In this document: in pieces, positions 17,464 through 26,266 of the stretch
Numbering within the stretch: the first letter of the stretch is position 1
Layout: the number at the start of each line of letters is the position of its first letter
From: Herminiimonas arsenitoxidans
GTDB lineage: Bacteria; Pseudomonadota; Gammaproteobacteria; Burkholderiales; Burkholderiaceae_D
Reading direction: 5' to 3'
NCBI RefSeq assembly: GCF_900130075.1
Contig: NZ_LT671418.1
Location: 372,001 to 436,000, forward strand
Length of the DNA: 64,000 nucleotides
The notes under the pieces: generated by a model
Seen by the model: the letters and a program-made list of their open reading frames with translations, nothing else
What the model was told of the DNA's origin: nothing
Database searches by the model: none
Program-made: the position numbers and the translations under genes

Positions 17464-19563
17464 ATGACCACAGAATTCAAAGTATGTAATTGCAATCGCA
17501 CCATGCCGCTTGATGCACATGCAGGCGCGCAAATCGGTACTGCGCTCGGTACCGGAGCACTTCCTATTCATACTGAGTTATGCCGGCGTGAAGTCTCTTC
17601 GTATTTAACATCGCTCGATGGTGTGGACGATGTCGTGGTTGCCTGTACGCAGGAACGCAGCCTGTTTGCAGAAATCGCGCAGCAAAAAGGCTCGGTTGCG
17701 CCGCTGCGTTTCGTCAATATTCGCGAGACCGGCGGTTGGGGTACTCAAGCGAAAAATGCTGTGCCAAAAATGGCAGCACTGCTGGCCGCAGCGGCCTTGC
17801 CTGATCCTGATCCTGTTCCTACCGTTGATTATCAATCAGCCGGACACGCCTTGATCATTGGTCCGGCAGATCGCGCACTGGCCTGGGCTCAACGTTTGGG
17901 TACGCAACTTGATGTCAGCGTTTTGCTGACTGGCGGCGCTGCTGGTGAAATGTTGCAGGACAGAGCGTTTCCAACTTTCTCCGGCAATCAAATTGCGATC
18001 ACGGGTTGGTTGGGTGAATTCAACGTGAAGTGGCAGCAGGCAAATCCCATCGATCTGGAAGCTTGCACGCGCTGCAATGCCTGCATCGATGTGTGTCCGG
18101 AAAATGCAATTGATCTGACTTATCAAATCGATCTGAATAAATGTAAATCGCACCGCGATTGCGTGAAGGCGTGCGGCACGATAGGTGCAATTGATTTCGT
18201 GCGGTCTGCGACCCAACGTAGCAGCGACTTCGATTTGATTTTTGATTTGTCCGATGCTCCTTTACTCAGCTTGCATCAGCCGCCACAAGGTTACTTTGCG
18301 CCTGGTGCGATTGTGGAGCGGCAGATGGACGACGCTCTGAAGCTGACGCAAATGGTGGGCGAATTCAGCAAGCCAAAATTCTTTCTCTATAAAGAGAAGT
18401 TATGTGCGCATGGTCGCAACGGTAAAGTCGGCTGCACTTCGTGCATAGATGTATGTTCGGCAGAGGCCGTCAGCCATCACGGCGATCAGATCAAGGTTAA
18501 TCCAAATCTGTGTGTAGGCTGCGGTGCGTGCACAACGGTTTGCCCATCCGGCGCATTGGCTTACGCTTATCCGCGTGCAACAGATACCGGCACACGTCTG
18601 AAAACGATGTTGTCCACGTATGCGAAAGCTGGCGGTACGCAGCCAGCTTTGCTGTTCCATAATCAGGAGCAGGGCGCTGCACTTATTAATCAATTGGGCC
18701 GTTTGAGCAAAGCGGCAGACAAGCTCAAAGGTGTTCCCGCAGCCGTGATGCCAGTTGAGTTACATCACAGTGCATCGACCGGCATCGATCTTTGGCTTAC
18801 GGCCATTGCATACGGTGCCACGCATATTGCGATTCTGGTGACGAAGCAGGATGCGCCGGAGTATGTGAGCGCGTTGAATCAGCAGATTGAAATTGCCCAA
18901 ACTATTTTGAGTGGCCTCGGTTATGCCGGTGTGCATGTTTCGCTGATACAGGCGCAGACACCGGAGCAACTGGATGTCGGGCTATCCACTATTCAGGCCG
19001 CGCAGGTTCCAGCACAGCGTGCGTTATTTAATGTGGCAGTCGACAAGCGCAGCACGCTGGAATTGGCGATTGATCATTTGAAAACGCATGCGCCGTCGAA
19101 GGTCGATGAGATCGCTTTGCCTGCCGGTTCGCTATACGGCATGGTGATGGTGAACAAGGATACGTGCACCTTGTGTATGTCCTGCGTGGGAGCGTGTCCG
19201 GAGTCGGCGCTGACGGATAACGCAAACATGCCGCAGCTGCGTTTTATAGAAAAGAATTGCGTGCAATGCGGCCTGTGCGAAAAAACCTGTCCTGAGAATG
19301 CGATTACATTAGCGCCGCGTCTGTTGCTGACCGATGCAGCGAAGCAGCCGATAGTGGTGAACGAAGCAGAGCCGTTTCATTGCATTAGCTGCCAAAAACC
19401 ATTCGGCACGGCGCAGATGATAGAAACCATGGTGGGTAAATTGTCGCTGCATGGTGCATTTGCCGGGAATATTAACAGGCTCAAGATGTGCCCGGATTGC
19501 CGCGTGGTTGACATGATGGCGAACAAACAGGAAGCAGTGGCGACGGACTTAAAGCGGAATTGA
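17464..19563 (+). CDS. six-motif polyferredoxin (4Fe-4S protein) of formate dehydrogenase loci
   Basis: A 699-residue soluble protein with at least six Cys motifs of ferredoxin type, starting near residues 201 (CTRCNACIDVCP), 227 (CKSHRDCVKAC), 314 (CAHGRNGKVGC), 350 (CVGCGACTTVCP), 568 (CTLCMSCVGACP) and 600 (CVQCGLCEKTCP). There is a further CISC...CPDC pair near 640 and 676, and a CNC motif at residues 7-9. No signal peptide or membrane helix is visible, so it should act in the cytoplasm. It sits between DUF3306 and the TorD-like chaperone. It may pass electrons to or from the formate dehydrogenase or a partner, or help cluster assembly; neither is shown. The true start (MTTEFKV) is at 17464, with an upstream shadow frame. 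Confidence 0.88.
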   Translation: MTTEFKVCNCNRTMPLDAHAGAQIGTALGTGALPIHTELCRREVSSYLTSLDGVDDVVVACTQERSLFAEIAQQKGSVAPLRFVNIRETGGWGTQAKNAVPKMAALLAAAALPDPDPVPTVDYQSAGHALIIGPADRALAWAQRLGTQLDVSVLLTGGAAGEMLQDRAFPTFSGNQIAITGWLGEFNVKWQQANPIDLEACTRCNACIDVCPENAIDLTYQIDLNKCKSHRDCVKACGTIGAIDFVRSATQRSSDFDLIFDLSDAPLLSLHQPPQGYFAPGAIVERQMDDALKLTQMVGEFSKPKFFLYKEKLCAHGRNGKVGCTSCIDVCSAEAVSHHGDQIKVNPNLCVGCGACTTVCPSGALAYAYPRATDTGTRLKTMLSTYAKAGGTQPALLFHNQEQGAALINQLGRLSKAADKLKGVPAAVMPVELHHSASTGIDLWLTAIAYGATHIAILVTKQDAPEYVSALNQQIEIAQTILSGLGYAGVHVSLIQAQTPEQLDVGLSTIQAAQVPAQRALFNVAVDKRSTLELAIDHLKTHAPSKVDEIALPAGSLYGMVMVNKDTCTLCMSCVGACPESALTDNANMPQLRFIEKNCVQCGLCEKTCPENAITLAPRLLLTDAAKQPIVVNEAEPFHCISCQKPFGTAQMIETMVGKLSLHGAFAGNINRLKMCPDCRVVDMMANKQEAVATDLKRN

Positions 19564-19620
19564 TTCATATCGTTCTGTTGCGCCTCTTCCAATCAAATAA
19601 AGAATGTTCACAGGATCACA

Positions 19621-20235
19621 ATGACGACTGCTCAATCAATCAAGTTTGAATCCCCGGATCAAGGCGAAGAGACCGCGCGTGCCGATGTGTACGGCTTGCT
19701 TGCCACTTTGCTCTATGCGCCGCCACCGCAAGACTTGCTCGATACGATCGCTGCGGCACCGACGCAAGGTGACAGTGGATTGGAGCATGCATGGGCGGAT
19801 GTGGTCGCGGCCTGCAAGACAGTCACGCAAGAAGAAGTACGTGAAGAATACGAGCAACTCTTCGTCGGTGTCGGCAAGCCTGAAGTGATGTTGTATGGCT
19901 CTTATTATTTGTCCGGCTTTTTAATGGAAAAGCCATTGGCAGAATTGCGGACAGACTTGGCGCAACTGGGTTTGCAGCGTTCAGACAATGTGGTTGAGAG
20001 CGAAGATCACCTCGCGACCTTGTGCGAAGTGATGCGTTATCTGATTGCTTCCGATGATGTGGTGCATGCCAACCTAACAGTGCAAAAGAAGTTCTTCAAC
20101 GATCACATGCAAGCTTGGGTGCTTGATTGTTGCGCTGCAATAGAGGCTAGTCAGAACGCAAAGTTTTATAAGCCGGTGGCGCGTTTGGCGCGGCAATTCT
20201 TTGAGGTAGAGATACAAGCATTCGATATGACTTAA
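19621..20235 (+). CDS. TorD/DmsD-type molybdoenzyme chaperone
   Basis: A 204-residue all-helical protein of the TorD family, which binds the Tat signal and apoprotein of molybdoenzymes until the cofactor is loaded. Seen: ARADVYGLLATLLYAPP at the N-terminus and EEYEQLFVGVGKPEVMLYGSYYL, the family's YxxLF(V)G...YxS region, then ESEDHLATLCEVMRYLI. It is followed by the Tat-signal micro-protein and FdhA, which are the expected clients. Confidence 0.9.
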   Translation: MTTAQSIKFESPDQGEETARADVYGLLATLLYAPPPQDLLDTIAAAPTQGDSGLEHAWADVVAACKTVTQEEVREEYEQLFVGVGKPEVMLYGSYYLSGFLMEKPLAELRTDLAQLGLQRSDNVVESEDHLATLCEVMRYLIASDDVVHANLTVQKKFFNDHMQAWVLDCCAAIEASQNAKFYKPVARLARQFFEVEIQAFDMT

Positions 20236-20433
20236 GGAATGCGGCATCGCCAATTTACGCGATTGAAAACAGATTTTGATGTGCTCACTTCATTTGCACA
20301 ACAAAGGTGCGTTTATTAAGTTTTGGTTATAAAAGAGGGTGCAAGTTGCTAAAAGGTATGCTAACTTACAGGCAAAGATAATATAAGATTAAAAAAGCAT
20401 ATTACGTCCTGACCCACATTACAGGAGACGATC

Positions 20434-20634
20434 ATGTCTGAGAAATCGAAAAGTCCTCGCCGCAATTTTATTGCTGGTCTAGGCGTGGTTGCCGCAGGTG
20501 GTGTTGCCGCCAAACTGGCTCCAGAGTCCATTACTTCTGCAATTTCCAATGTCCTTCCCGCGCAAGATCCAGATGGTGATAGCTATCGTCTGACCGAGCA
20601 CGTCAAAAAATACTACCGCACGACCACAATCTAA
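20434..20634 (+). CDS. 66-aa formate dehydrogenase region Tat-signal protein
   Basis: A small protein whose first half is a twin-arginine signal (SPRRNFIAGLGVVAAGGVAA, with RR at residues 9-10 followed by a hydrophobic stretch). The rest, about 38 residues, ends in a basic/tyrosine-rich tail, LTEHVKKYYRTTTI. Such micro-proteins are recurrently found just upstream of fdhA. The remnant after cleavage is tiny. It may be an accessory subunit, a decoy for the chaperone, or a membrane anchor. A clear AGGAGA site precedes the ATG. FdhA starts 15 bp after its stop. Confidence 0.85.
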   Translation: MSEKSKSPRRNFIAGLGVVAAGGVAAKLAPESITSAISNVLPAQDPDGDSYRLTEHVKKYYRTTTI

Positions 20635-20649
20635 TTACGAGGTGACAAC

Positions 20650-23613
20650 ATGCTGTTAACTCGCAAAAGCAACGCTGTTGAGCGTTCGCCTGCCCGTTTC
20701 TCATCCAGCCTTGCCGACAGTTTGTCGCGCGCCTTGCCCACGATGGATAGACGTGGATTCTTGAAACGTTCGGGTATCGGTATAGGTGCAGGGATCGCCG
20801 CCGCACAGCTAGGCTTGATCCAAAAGGCCAAGGCAGCCGAAGGCGGCGCAGCTGCCGGTGGCAGCAAGATTGAGGTGAAGCGCACAGTTTGTTCGCACTG
20901 CTCAGTCGGTTGCGCCTCGGATGCGATTGTGGAAAACGGTGTCTGGGTTCGTCAGGAACCAGTGTTTGATTCGCCGATCAACCTCGGTGCACATTGCGCC
21001 AAAGGTGCGGCCTTGCGTGAGCACGGTCACGGCGAATATCGCCTGAAGTATCCGATGAAGCTGGTCAATGGCAAGTATCAGCGCATCAGCTGGGATCAGG
21101 CGCTGAATGAAATTTCCGCCAAGATGCTGGATATCAGAAAAGTCAGCGGTCCAGATTCAGTCTTCTTCGTCGGTTCATCCAAACATAACAACGAACAAGC
21201 TGCGCTGTTGCGCAAGTTCGTGTCCTTCTTCGGTACCAATAATACGGATCACCAGGCGCGTATCTGCCACTCGACCACTGTCGCGGGCGTTGCAAACACC
21301 TGGGGTTACGGCGCGATGACCAACAGCTATAACGACATGCAGAATTCCAAGGCTGCGTTATATATAGGTTCGAATGCGGCTGAAGCACATCCGGTATCGA
21401 TGCTGCACATGCTGCATGCCAAAGAAACCGGCACCAAGATGATCGTGGTTGATCCTCGTTATACACGTACGGCTGCCAAGGCTGATCAATACATTCGTAT
21501 CCGCTCCGGTTCTGATATTCCATTCCTGTGGGGCGTGCTGTATCACATCTTCAAAAACGGTTGGGAAGACAAGCAATACATCAATGACCGCGTCTATGGC
21601 ATGGAAAAGGTCAGGGCAGAAGTCATGAAGTGGACACCGGAAAAGGTCGAAGAGGCCTGCGGTGTGCCAGAAGCTGAGATATACAAAGCGGCTGAAACCA
21701 TGGCCATGAATCGTCCATCGACTATCGTCTGGTGCATGGGGCAGACCCAGCACAGTATCGGTAATGCGATGGTGCGTGCATCCTGTATTTTGCAACTTGC
21801 CTTGGGTAACGTGGGCAAATCAGGCGGTGGCACCAATATTTTCCGCGGTCACGATAACGTGCAAGGTGCAACCGACGTTGGTCCTAATCCAGATTCTTTG
21901 CCGGGTTACTACGGCTTGGCAACCGGCTCATGGAAGCACTGGTGTGCTGTCTGGGGCGTTGACTACGAATGGGTCAAAAAACAATACGTCTCGCAAGAGA
22001 TGATGGAAAAATCCGGCACTACAGTCTCGCGCTGGGTGGATGCGGTTCTCGAGAAAAGCGAGAACATAGATCAAGATAATACGGTCAAGGCCATGTTGTT
22101 CTGGGGTCATGCACCGAACTCGCAGACGCGTGGTCTTGATATGAAGAAGGCATTCGACAAACTCGATCTGTTGGTCGTCGTTGATCCTTATCCATCGGCA
22201 ACAGCCGCCATGGCCGCGATGAAAGTCGATGGTCAGGAATTGAATCCGAATCGCGCAGTGTATTTGCTGCCAGCGGCCACACAGTTCGAAACATCAGGAT
22301 CAGTCACCGCATCGAATCGTTCTATTCAATGGCGTGAAAAAGTCATCGAGCCATTGTTCGAATCGCGTACCGATCACATGATCATGTATCAACTGGCGCA
22401 AAAGCTTGGTTTTGGCAAAGAGCTGGTTGCCAAGATCAAACTGGTACCAGGCAAAGGCGGCATGATGGAGCCGGAACCAGAGTCGATGCTGGAAGAAATC
22501 AACCGCGGCACATGGACCATCGGTTATACCGGTCAATCACCTATGCGCTTGAAAGCGCACATGCGCAACATGAATCTGTTCGATGTCAAAACCTTGCGCT
22601 GCAAAGGCGGCAAGGATGCAGAAACAGGTTACGACATGACTGGCGATTATTTCGGTTTGCCGTGGCCTTGCTACGGTACGCCGGAATTGAAGCATCCGGG
22701 TACACCGAATCTATATGACACTTCCAAAACCATGATGGACGGTGGTGGTAATTTCCGCGCCAACTTCGGTGTGGAACGAGAAGGTGTCAGCTTGTTGGCG
22801 GAAGACGGTTCGCATACCTTGGGCGCAGATATCACGACCGGTTATCCGGAGTTCGATCACATTCTGTTGAAAAAACTCGGCTGGTGGGATGATCTGACCG
22901 AAGCGGAGAAAAAGGCTGCAGAAGGCAAGAACTGGAAGACAGATCTTTCCGGCGGTATTCAGCGAGTCACGATGAAGGTGCACGGCGTGCATCCATGGGG
23001 TAATGCGAAGGCACGCGCCGTCGTGTGGAACTTCCCGGATGCGGTACCTCTGCATCGCGAACCGATCTATGGCACACGGCCTGACCTGGTTGCCAAATAT
23101 CCGACGCATGACGACAAAAAGAATTTCTGGCGTATGCCGACTTTGTACAAGTCGCTGCAAGACAAGAATATCGAAGCCAAACTCTACGAGAAATTCCCGA
23201 TCATTCTTACTTCGGGACGTCTGGTCGAATACGAGGGCGGTGGTGAAGAGACGCGCTCCAATCCTTGGTTGGCCGAGCTGCAGCAAGAGAACTTTGTCGA
23301 GATCAATCCAAAAGCGGCGGACGATAGGGGCATACGCAATAACGAGTATGTAATCGTTTCCACGCCGACTGGTGCACGCATCAAGGTCAAGGCCTTGGTA
23401 ACGGTGCGTGTGGCGGAAGACACGGCTTTCATTCCATTCCATTTCTCCGGCTGGTGGCAGGGCAAGGACATGATCGATTCCTATCCGGAAGGAGCACATC
23501 CGATTGTGCGTGGTGAGGCAGTCAACACCGCGACGACGTATGGCTACGACTCGGTGACGATGATGCAGGAAACCAAAACCACCATTTGCAATATTGAAAA
23601 AGCACCGGCATAG
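20650..23613 (+). CDS. fdhA: formate dehydrogenase alpha subunit (Mo/W, Cys form)
   Basis: Catalytic subunit of a membrane-bound, periplasm-facing formate dehydrogenase of the FDH-N type, with a bis-MGD cofactor. The 987-residue protein has a Tat motif MDRRGFLKRSGIG near residues 32-44, a proximal 4Fe-4S site (Cys 81, 84, 88, 116) and the metal ligand Cys in RICHSTTVAG near residue 206. A cysteine stands where E. coli FDH-N has selenocysteine, so no Sec machinery is needed. C-terminal MGD-binding residues are in the ILTSGRLVEYEGGGEETRSNPWL region. It is flanked by the chaperone and electron-transfer subunits. A GAGGTGAC site precedes the ATG. Confidence 0.95.
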   Translation: MLLTRKSNAVERSPARFSSSLADSLSRALPTMDRRGFLKRSGIGIGAGIAAAQLGLIQKAKAAEGGAAAGGSKIEVKRTVCSHCSVGCASDAIVENGVWVRQEPVFDSPINLGAHCAKGAALREHGHGEYRLKYPMKLVNGKYQRISWDQALNEISAKMLDIRKVSGPDSVFFVGSSKHNNEQAALLRKFVSFFGTNNTDHQARICHSTTVAGVANTWGYGAMTNSYNDMQNSKAALYIGSNAAEAHPVSMLHMLHAKETGTKMIVVDPRYTRTAAKADQYIRIRSGSDIPFLWGVLYHIFKNGWEDKQYINDRVYGMEKVRAEVMKWTPEKVEEACGVPEAEIYKAAETMAMNRPSTIVWCMGQTQHSIGNAMVRASCILQLALGNVGKSGGGTNIFRGHDNVQGATDVGPNPDSLPGYYGLATGSWKHWCAVWGVDYEWVKKQYVSQEMMEKSGTTVSRWVDAVLEKSENIDQDNTVKAMLFWGHAPNSQTRGLDMKKAFDKLDLLVVVDPYPSATAAMAAMKVDGQELNPNRAVYLLPAATQFETSGSVTASNRSIQWREKVIEPLFESRTDHMIMYQLAQKLGFGKELVAKIKLVPGKGGMMEPEPESMLEEINRGTWTIGYTGQSPMRLKAHMRNMNLFDVKTLRCKGGKDAETGYDMTGDYFGLPWPCYGTPELKHPGTPNLYDTSKTMMDGGGNFRANFGVEREGVSLLAEDGSHTLGADITTGYPEFDHILLKKLGWWDDLTEAEKKAAEGKNWKTDLSGGIQRVTMKVHGVHPWGNAKARAVVWNFPDAVPLHREPIYGTRPDLVAKYPTHDDKKNFWRMPTLYKSLQDKNIEAKLYEKFPIILTSGRLVEYEGGGEETRSNPWLAELQQENFVEINPKAADDRGIRNNEYVIVSTPTGARIKVKALVTVRVAEDTAFIPFHFSGWWQGKDMIDSYPEGAHPIVRGEAVNTATTYGYDSVTMMQETKTTICNIEKAPA

Positions 23614-23678
23614 CGTTGTATCTGACGAAAACGGATAAGTACATACGTAACGGATACAAGAGCTAAGGAGAGATCAAA

Positions 23679-24308
23679 ATGGCACGAATGAAATTCATCT
23701 GCGATGCAGAACGTTGTATCGAATGTAATGGCTGCGTGACTGCGTGCAAGAACGAGAACGAAGTGCCGTGGGGCGTCAATCGCCGCCGCGTGGTGACGAT
23801 AAATGATGGCGTAATTGGGCAGGAAAAATCGATTTCGGTCGCATGTATGCATTGCTCCGATGCGCCATGCATGGCGGTTTGCCCGGTCGATTGCTTCTAT
23901 CGCACAGAAGAAGGTGTGGTTTTGCATGACAAGGACATTTGCATCGGTTGCGGTTACTGCTCCTATGCTTGCCCATTCGGTGCGCCGCAATTCCCATCCA
24001 ACGGCGCATTCGGCCTGCGCGGGAAAATGGATAAATGTACTTTCTGCGCCGGCGGTCCGGAAGCTAACGGCTCCAAGGCAGAGTTCGAAAAGTATGGGCG
24101 CAATCGTTTGGCTGAAGGCAAGTTGCCAGCGTGTGCAGAAATGTGTTCGACCAAAGCTTTGCTGGGCGGCGATGGTGATGTGATTGCAGATATTTTCCGT
24201 GCACGTGTCATGCGGCGCGGCAAAGGTAGCGAAGTCTGGGGTTGGGGCACTGCCTACGGCAAGTCGCATAATCCGGACGCCAAAGCACCGACAGGAGGTA
24301 AATCATGA
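23679..24308 (+). CDS. fdhB: formate dehydrogenase beta subunit, 4Fe-4S protein
   Basis: A 209-residue iron-sulfur subunit of the NrfC/DmsB type with four 4Fe-4S sites. Motifs: CIECNGCVTACKNENEVPWG, then CMHCSDAPCMAVCP, CIGCGYCSYACPFGAP and a split final set CTFC...CAEMC. It should pass electrons from FdhA to the cytochrome b. It lacks the C-terminal membrane helix seen in E. coli FdnH, so anchorage must come from FdhC or a small partner. AGGAGAG precedes the ATG, and its stop overlaps the lipoprotein gene by 4 bp. Confidence 0.93.
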   Translation: MARMKFICDAERCIECNGCVTACKNENEVPWGVNRRRVVTINDGVIGQEKSISVACMHCSDAPCMAVCPVDCFYRTEEGVVLHDKDICIGCGYCSYACPFGAPQFPSNGAFGLRGKMDKCTFCAGGPEANGSKAEFEKYGRNRLAEGKLPACAEMCSTKALLGGDGDVIADIFRARVMRRGKGSEVWGWGTAYGKSHNPDAKAPTGGKS

Positions 24309-24532
24309 TGCGCGCACTGTTTATCTCATTAATGGCATTGGCCTTGTTCGGTTGCGCTGAGAAAAGCCAATCGCAAGCGGATGCGCGTGTATCAGGCGAC
24401 ATGCCGCCGTGGGATGGCGCGAAGGGCGATCCATTTGTCGTCAAAGGCTGGACGCCTGGTAATAAAACCGAGTGGGAAACGCAAATGCGAACCCGTGCTC
24501 AATCGCAGAACGAGTACGTGAAAATCAATTGA
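24305..24532 (+). CDS. small lipoprotein within the formate dehydrogenase operon
   Basis: A 75-residue protein with a lipoprotein signal (hydrophobic stretch followed by LFGC, Cys at residue 17), so it should be lipid-anchored at the membrane. The mature part is hydrophilic with PPWDGAKGDPFVVKGWTP. I do not recognise a family. It is inserted between the beta and gamma subunits and overlaps fdhB by 4 bp (ATGA), so it is translated with the complex. It could be a periplasmic anchor or assembly part. Confidence 0.75.
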   Translation: MMRALFISLMALALFGCAEKSQSQADARVSGDMPPWDGAKGDPFVVKGWTPGNKTEWETQMRTRAQSQNEYVKIN

Positions 24533-24554
24533 TGCATCCGCGAGGGGAATTATC

Positions 24555-25706
24555 ATGAATACATGGTTCGCCAAACTCGCCGTCGGCTTATCGCTCATGG
24601 TGGCGACAGCCGGGGTTGCATTGGCACAGACGAATGAGCCAGCCGCGGCAAGCAAGGCAGCGGCATCACCGCCTGCGACGCAAAGCATGTCGAATATCGA
24701 GTCAGACGATATTCTTTACATGAAACAGAATCAGGCTGAGCGTACGCAAGTTCAGCCCGGCAATCTGGCTCCGGTGTATCGCCAGATCAAAGAAGGTGGT
24801 GAAAATTATTCCAGCTTACCAGCATTGGAAGCGGGCGTTCTGATCCAGCCACAAATGAAATTTCCCGGTCAGGCACGCGCTACAACAGCGGGTGAGGCAT
24901 GGCGTCTATATCGCAATGGCCCTTTAACAACCTACGGCGGCTGGCTCATCATCGTTGCAGTACTAGGGATCGTGGCTTTTTATTTCTCGATCGGTACGAT
25001 CAAGCTGAAAGAAAAGCGTACAGGTCGTTTGATCGAGCGCTTTACATCGATTGAGCGCCTGACGCACTGGACTGTAGCGATCAGTTTTCTGACGCTGGCA
25101 TTGACCGGCTTGGTCATGCTGTTCGGGAAATATGTGGTGCTGCCGGTATTTGGGCATAGCGTATTCGGCTGGCTCGCATACATCTGCAAGAACGTACACA
25201 ACTTCATAGGGCCGGTTTTCACTGTGTCGCTGATCTTGATGTTCGCGATCTTTGTCAAAGATAATTTCCCGGCTAAAGCAGATTGGAAATGGCTGATCAA
25301 GCTTGGTGGCGCACGAGGTCATGCCAGCGCAGGTCGTTTTAACGCCGGTGAAAAATTGTGGTTCTGGGGAGGCGTGGTTTTCCTCGGCTTGATCGTGAGC
25401 GCATCCGGCTTTGTGCTGGATATGCTGGTGCCGGGGATACTGTACACACGCGGCAATATGCAGATCGCAAACGTGATCCATCTGGTTGCTGCCGTATTGA
25501 TATTCAGTGCATCGCTGGCGCATATCTATATCGGTACCTTGGGTATGGAAGGCGCGTATGAAGCAATGGCTACCGGCTATGTTGATGACGCTTGGGCCAA
25601 AGAGCATCACGACCTCTGGTACGACGATATTGAAAAAGGCAAAGTGCCAAGAGTGCGTACCCAAGAAGGCGCTGAAAAAACCGGCACACCGATCAAGGCT
25701 GTCTAA
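24555..25706 (+). CDS. fdhC: formate dehydrogenase gamma subunit (cytochrome b)
   Basis: A 383-residue membrane cytochrome b-type subunit that would pass electrons to quinone. It has a signal-like N-terminus (residues 1-24), a long region of about 100 residues of periplasmic type, one transmembrane segment near 133-150, then the FdnI-like four-helix part with SIERLTHWTVAISFL (heme-ligand His region), VHNFIGPVFTVSLILM and NVIHLVAAVLIFSASLAHIYIG. E. coli FdnI is only 217 residues; the extended N-terminal form is common in Proteobacteria. A GAGGGGAATT site lies upstream. It follows the small lipoprotein by 22 bp. Confidence 0.93.
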   Translation: MNTWFAKLAVGLSLMVATAGVALAQTNEPAAASKAAASPPATQSMSNIESDDILYMKQNQAERTQVQPGNLAPVYRQIKEGGENYSSLPALEAGVLIQPQMKFPGQARATTAGEAWRLYRNGPLTTYGGWLIIVAVLGIVAFYFSIGTIKLKEKRTGRLIERFTSIERLTHWTVAISFLTLALTGLVMLFGKYVVLPVFGHSVFGWLAYICKNVHNFIGPVFTVSLILMFAIFVKDNFPAKADWKWLIKLGGARGHASAGRFNAGEKLWFWGGVVFLGLIVSASGFVLDMLVPGILYTRGNMQIANVIHLVAAVLIFSASLAHIYIGTLGMEGAYEAMATGYVDDAWAKEHHDLWYDDIEKGKVPRVRTQEGAEKTGTPIKAV

Positions 25707-25718
25707 GGAGATATGCAG

Positions 25719-26045
25719 ATGAAAAAGATACTGATGGCATTGCTCGGCATCATGGTCATGGGTGCCGCTTCAGCCAAATTGCCACCCTTGAGCGATGAAG
25801 CCAAAGCCAAGGCTGCCGAAGCCAAAGCCAAGACAGCCTGGAGCGACAAGGTCGCTGCGTATCAGTTGTGCGAATCACAAGATCGTGTGGCTGCAGCTTA
25901 TTTCAAAAGAACGGGCAAGCCGAAGCCTACTATTGCCGTTCCGCCATGTACTAATCCTGGACCGTATGTCGCCTTGGTGGCGGCAACGACGACAGTGGGC
26001 GTAGCCGATGCGAAACCAGTGCCTGCTGCCGGTGCCAAAAAGTAA
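25719..26045 (+). CDS. small secreted two-cysteine protein
   Basis: A 108-residue protein with a signal peptide (MKKILMALLGIMVMGAASA) and a short periplasmic part that has a Lys/Ala-rich helix and two Cys (in QLCESQDR and PPCTNPG) which could form a disulfide. ATG at 25719 is preferred because TAAGGAG lies about 8 bp before it; the ATG at 25713 is too close. No family is recognised beyond its repeated position after fdhC. A chaperone-like or stabilising role for the periplasmic enzyme is only a guess. Confidence 0.7.
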   Translation: MKKILMALLGIMVMGAASAKLPPLSDEAKAKAAEAKAKTAWSDKVAAYQLCESQDRVAAAYFKRTGKPKPTIAVPPCTNPGPYVALVAATTTVGVADAKPVPAAGAKK

Positions 26046-26266
26046 TCCTCACATTTCCTGCCAAATCAGCACCTCAAGCTAGGCAAGCGTTATCAGGTCT
26101 ATGAACCTGATAGCGCGCATGCCGCTATAATCTCGCGTGTACTATCGAAATATTGAATCTTGCTTAGGCATTATTCAATGTTTTGTGCGCTACCACGCAT
26201 CATGCTTAGCATGATTCTGATAACTGAGTCCGATATGAACAGTGGCATTTGCCAGCCCTGTTCAAA

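Noticed and set aside
20235..20433. Possible promoter before the Tat micro-protein (AT-rich TTGCTA ... GATAAT)
   Set aside because: Spacing of about 25 bp between the hexamers is too long for sigma70 and no better match was found, so no promoter is claimed.
22711..23499. 262-codon minus-strand frame inside fdhA
   Set aside because: Antisense to conserved catalytic-subunit sequence; no independent support.
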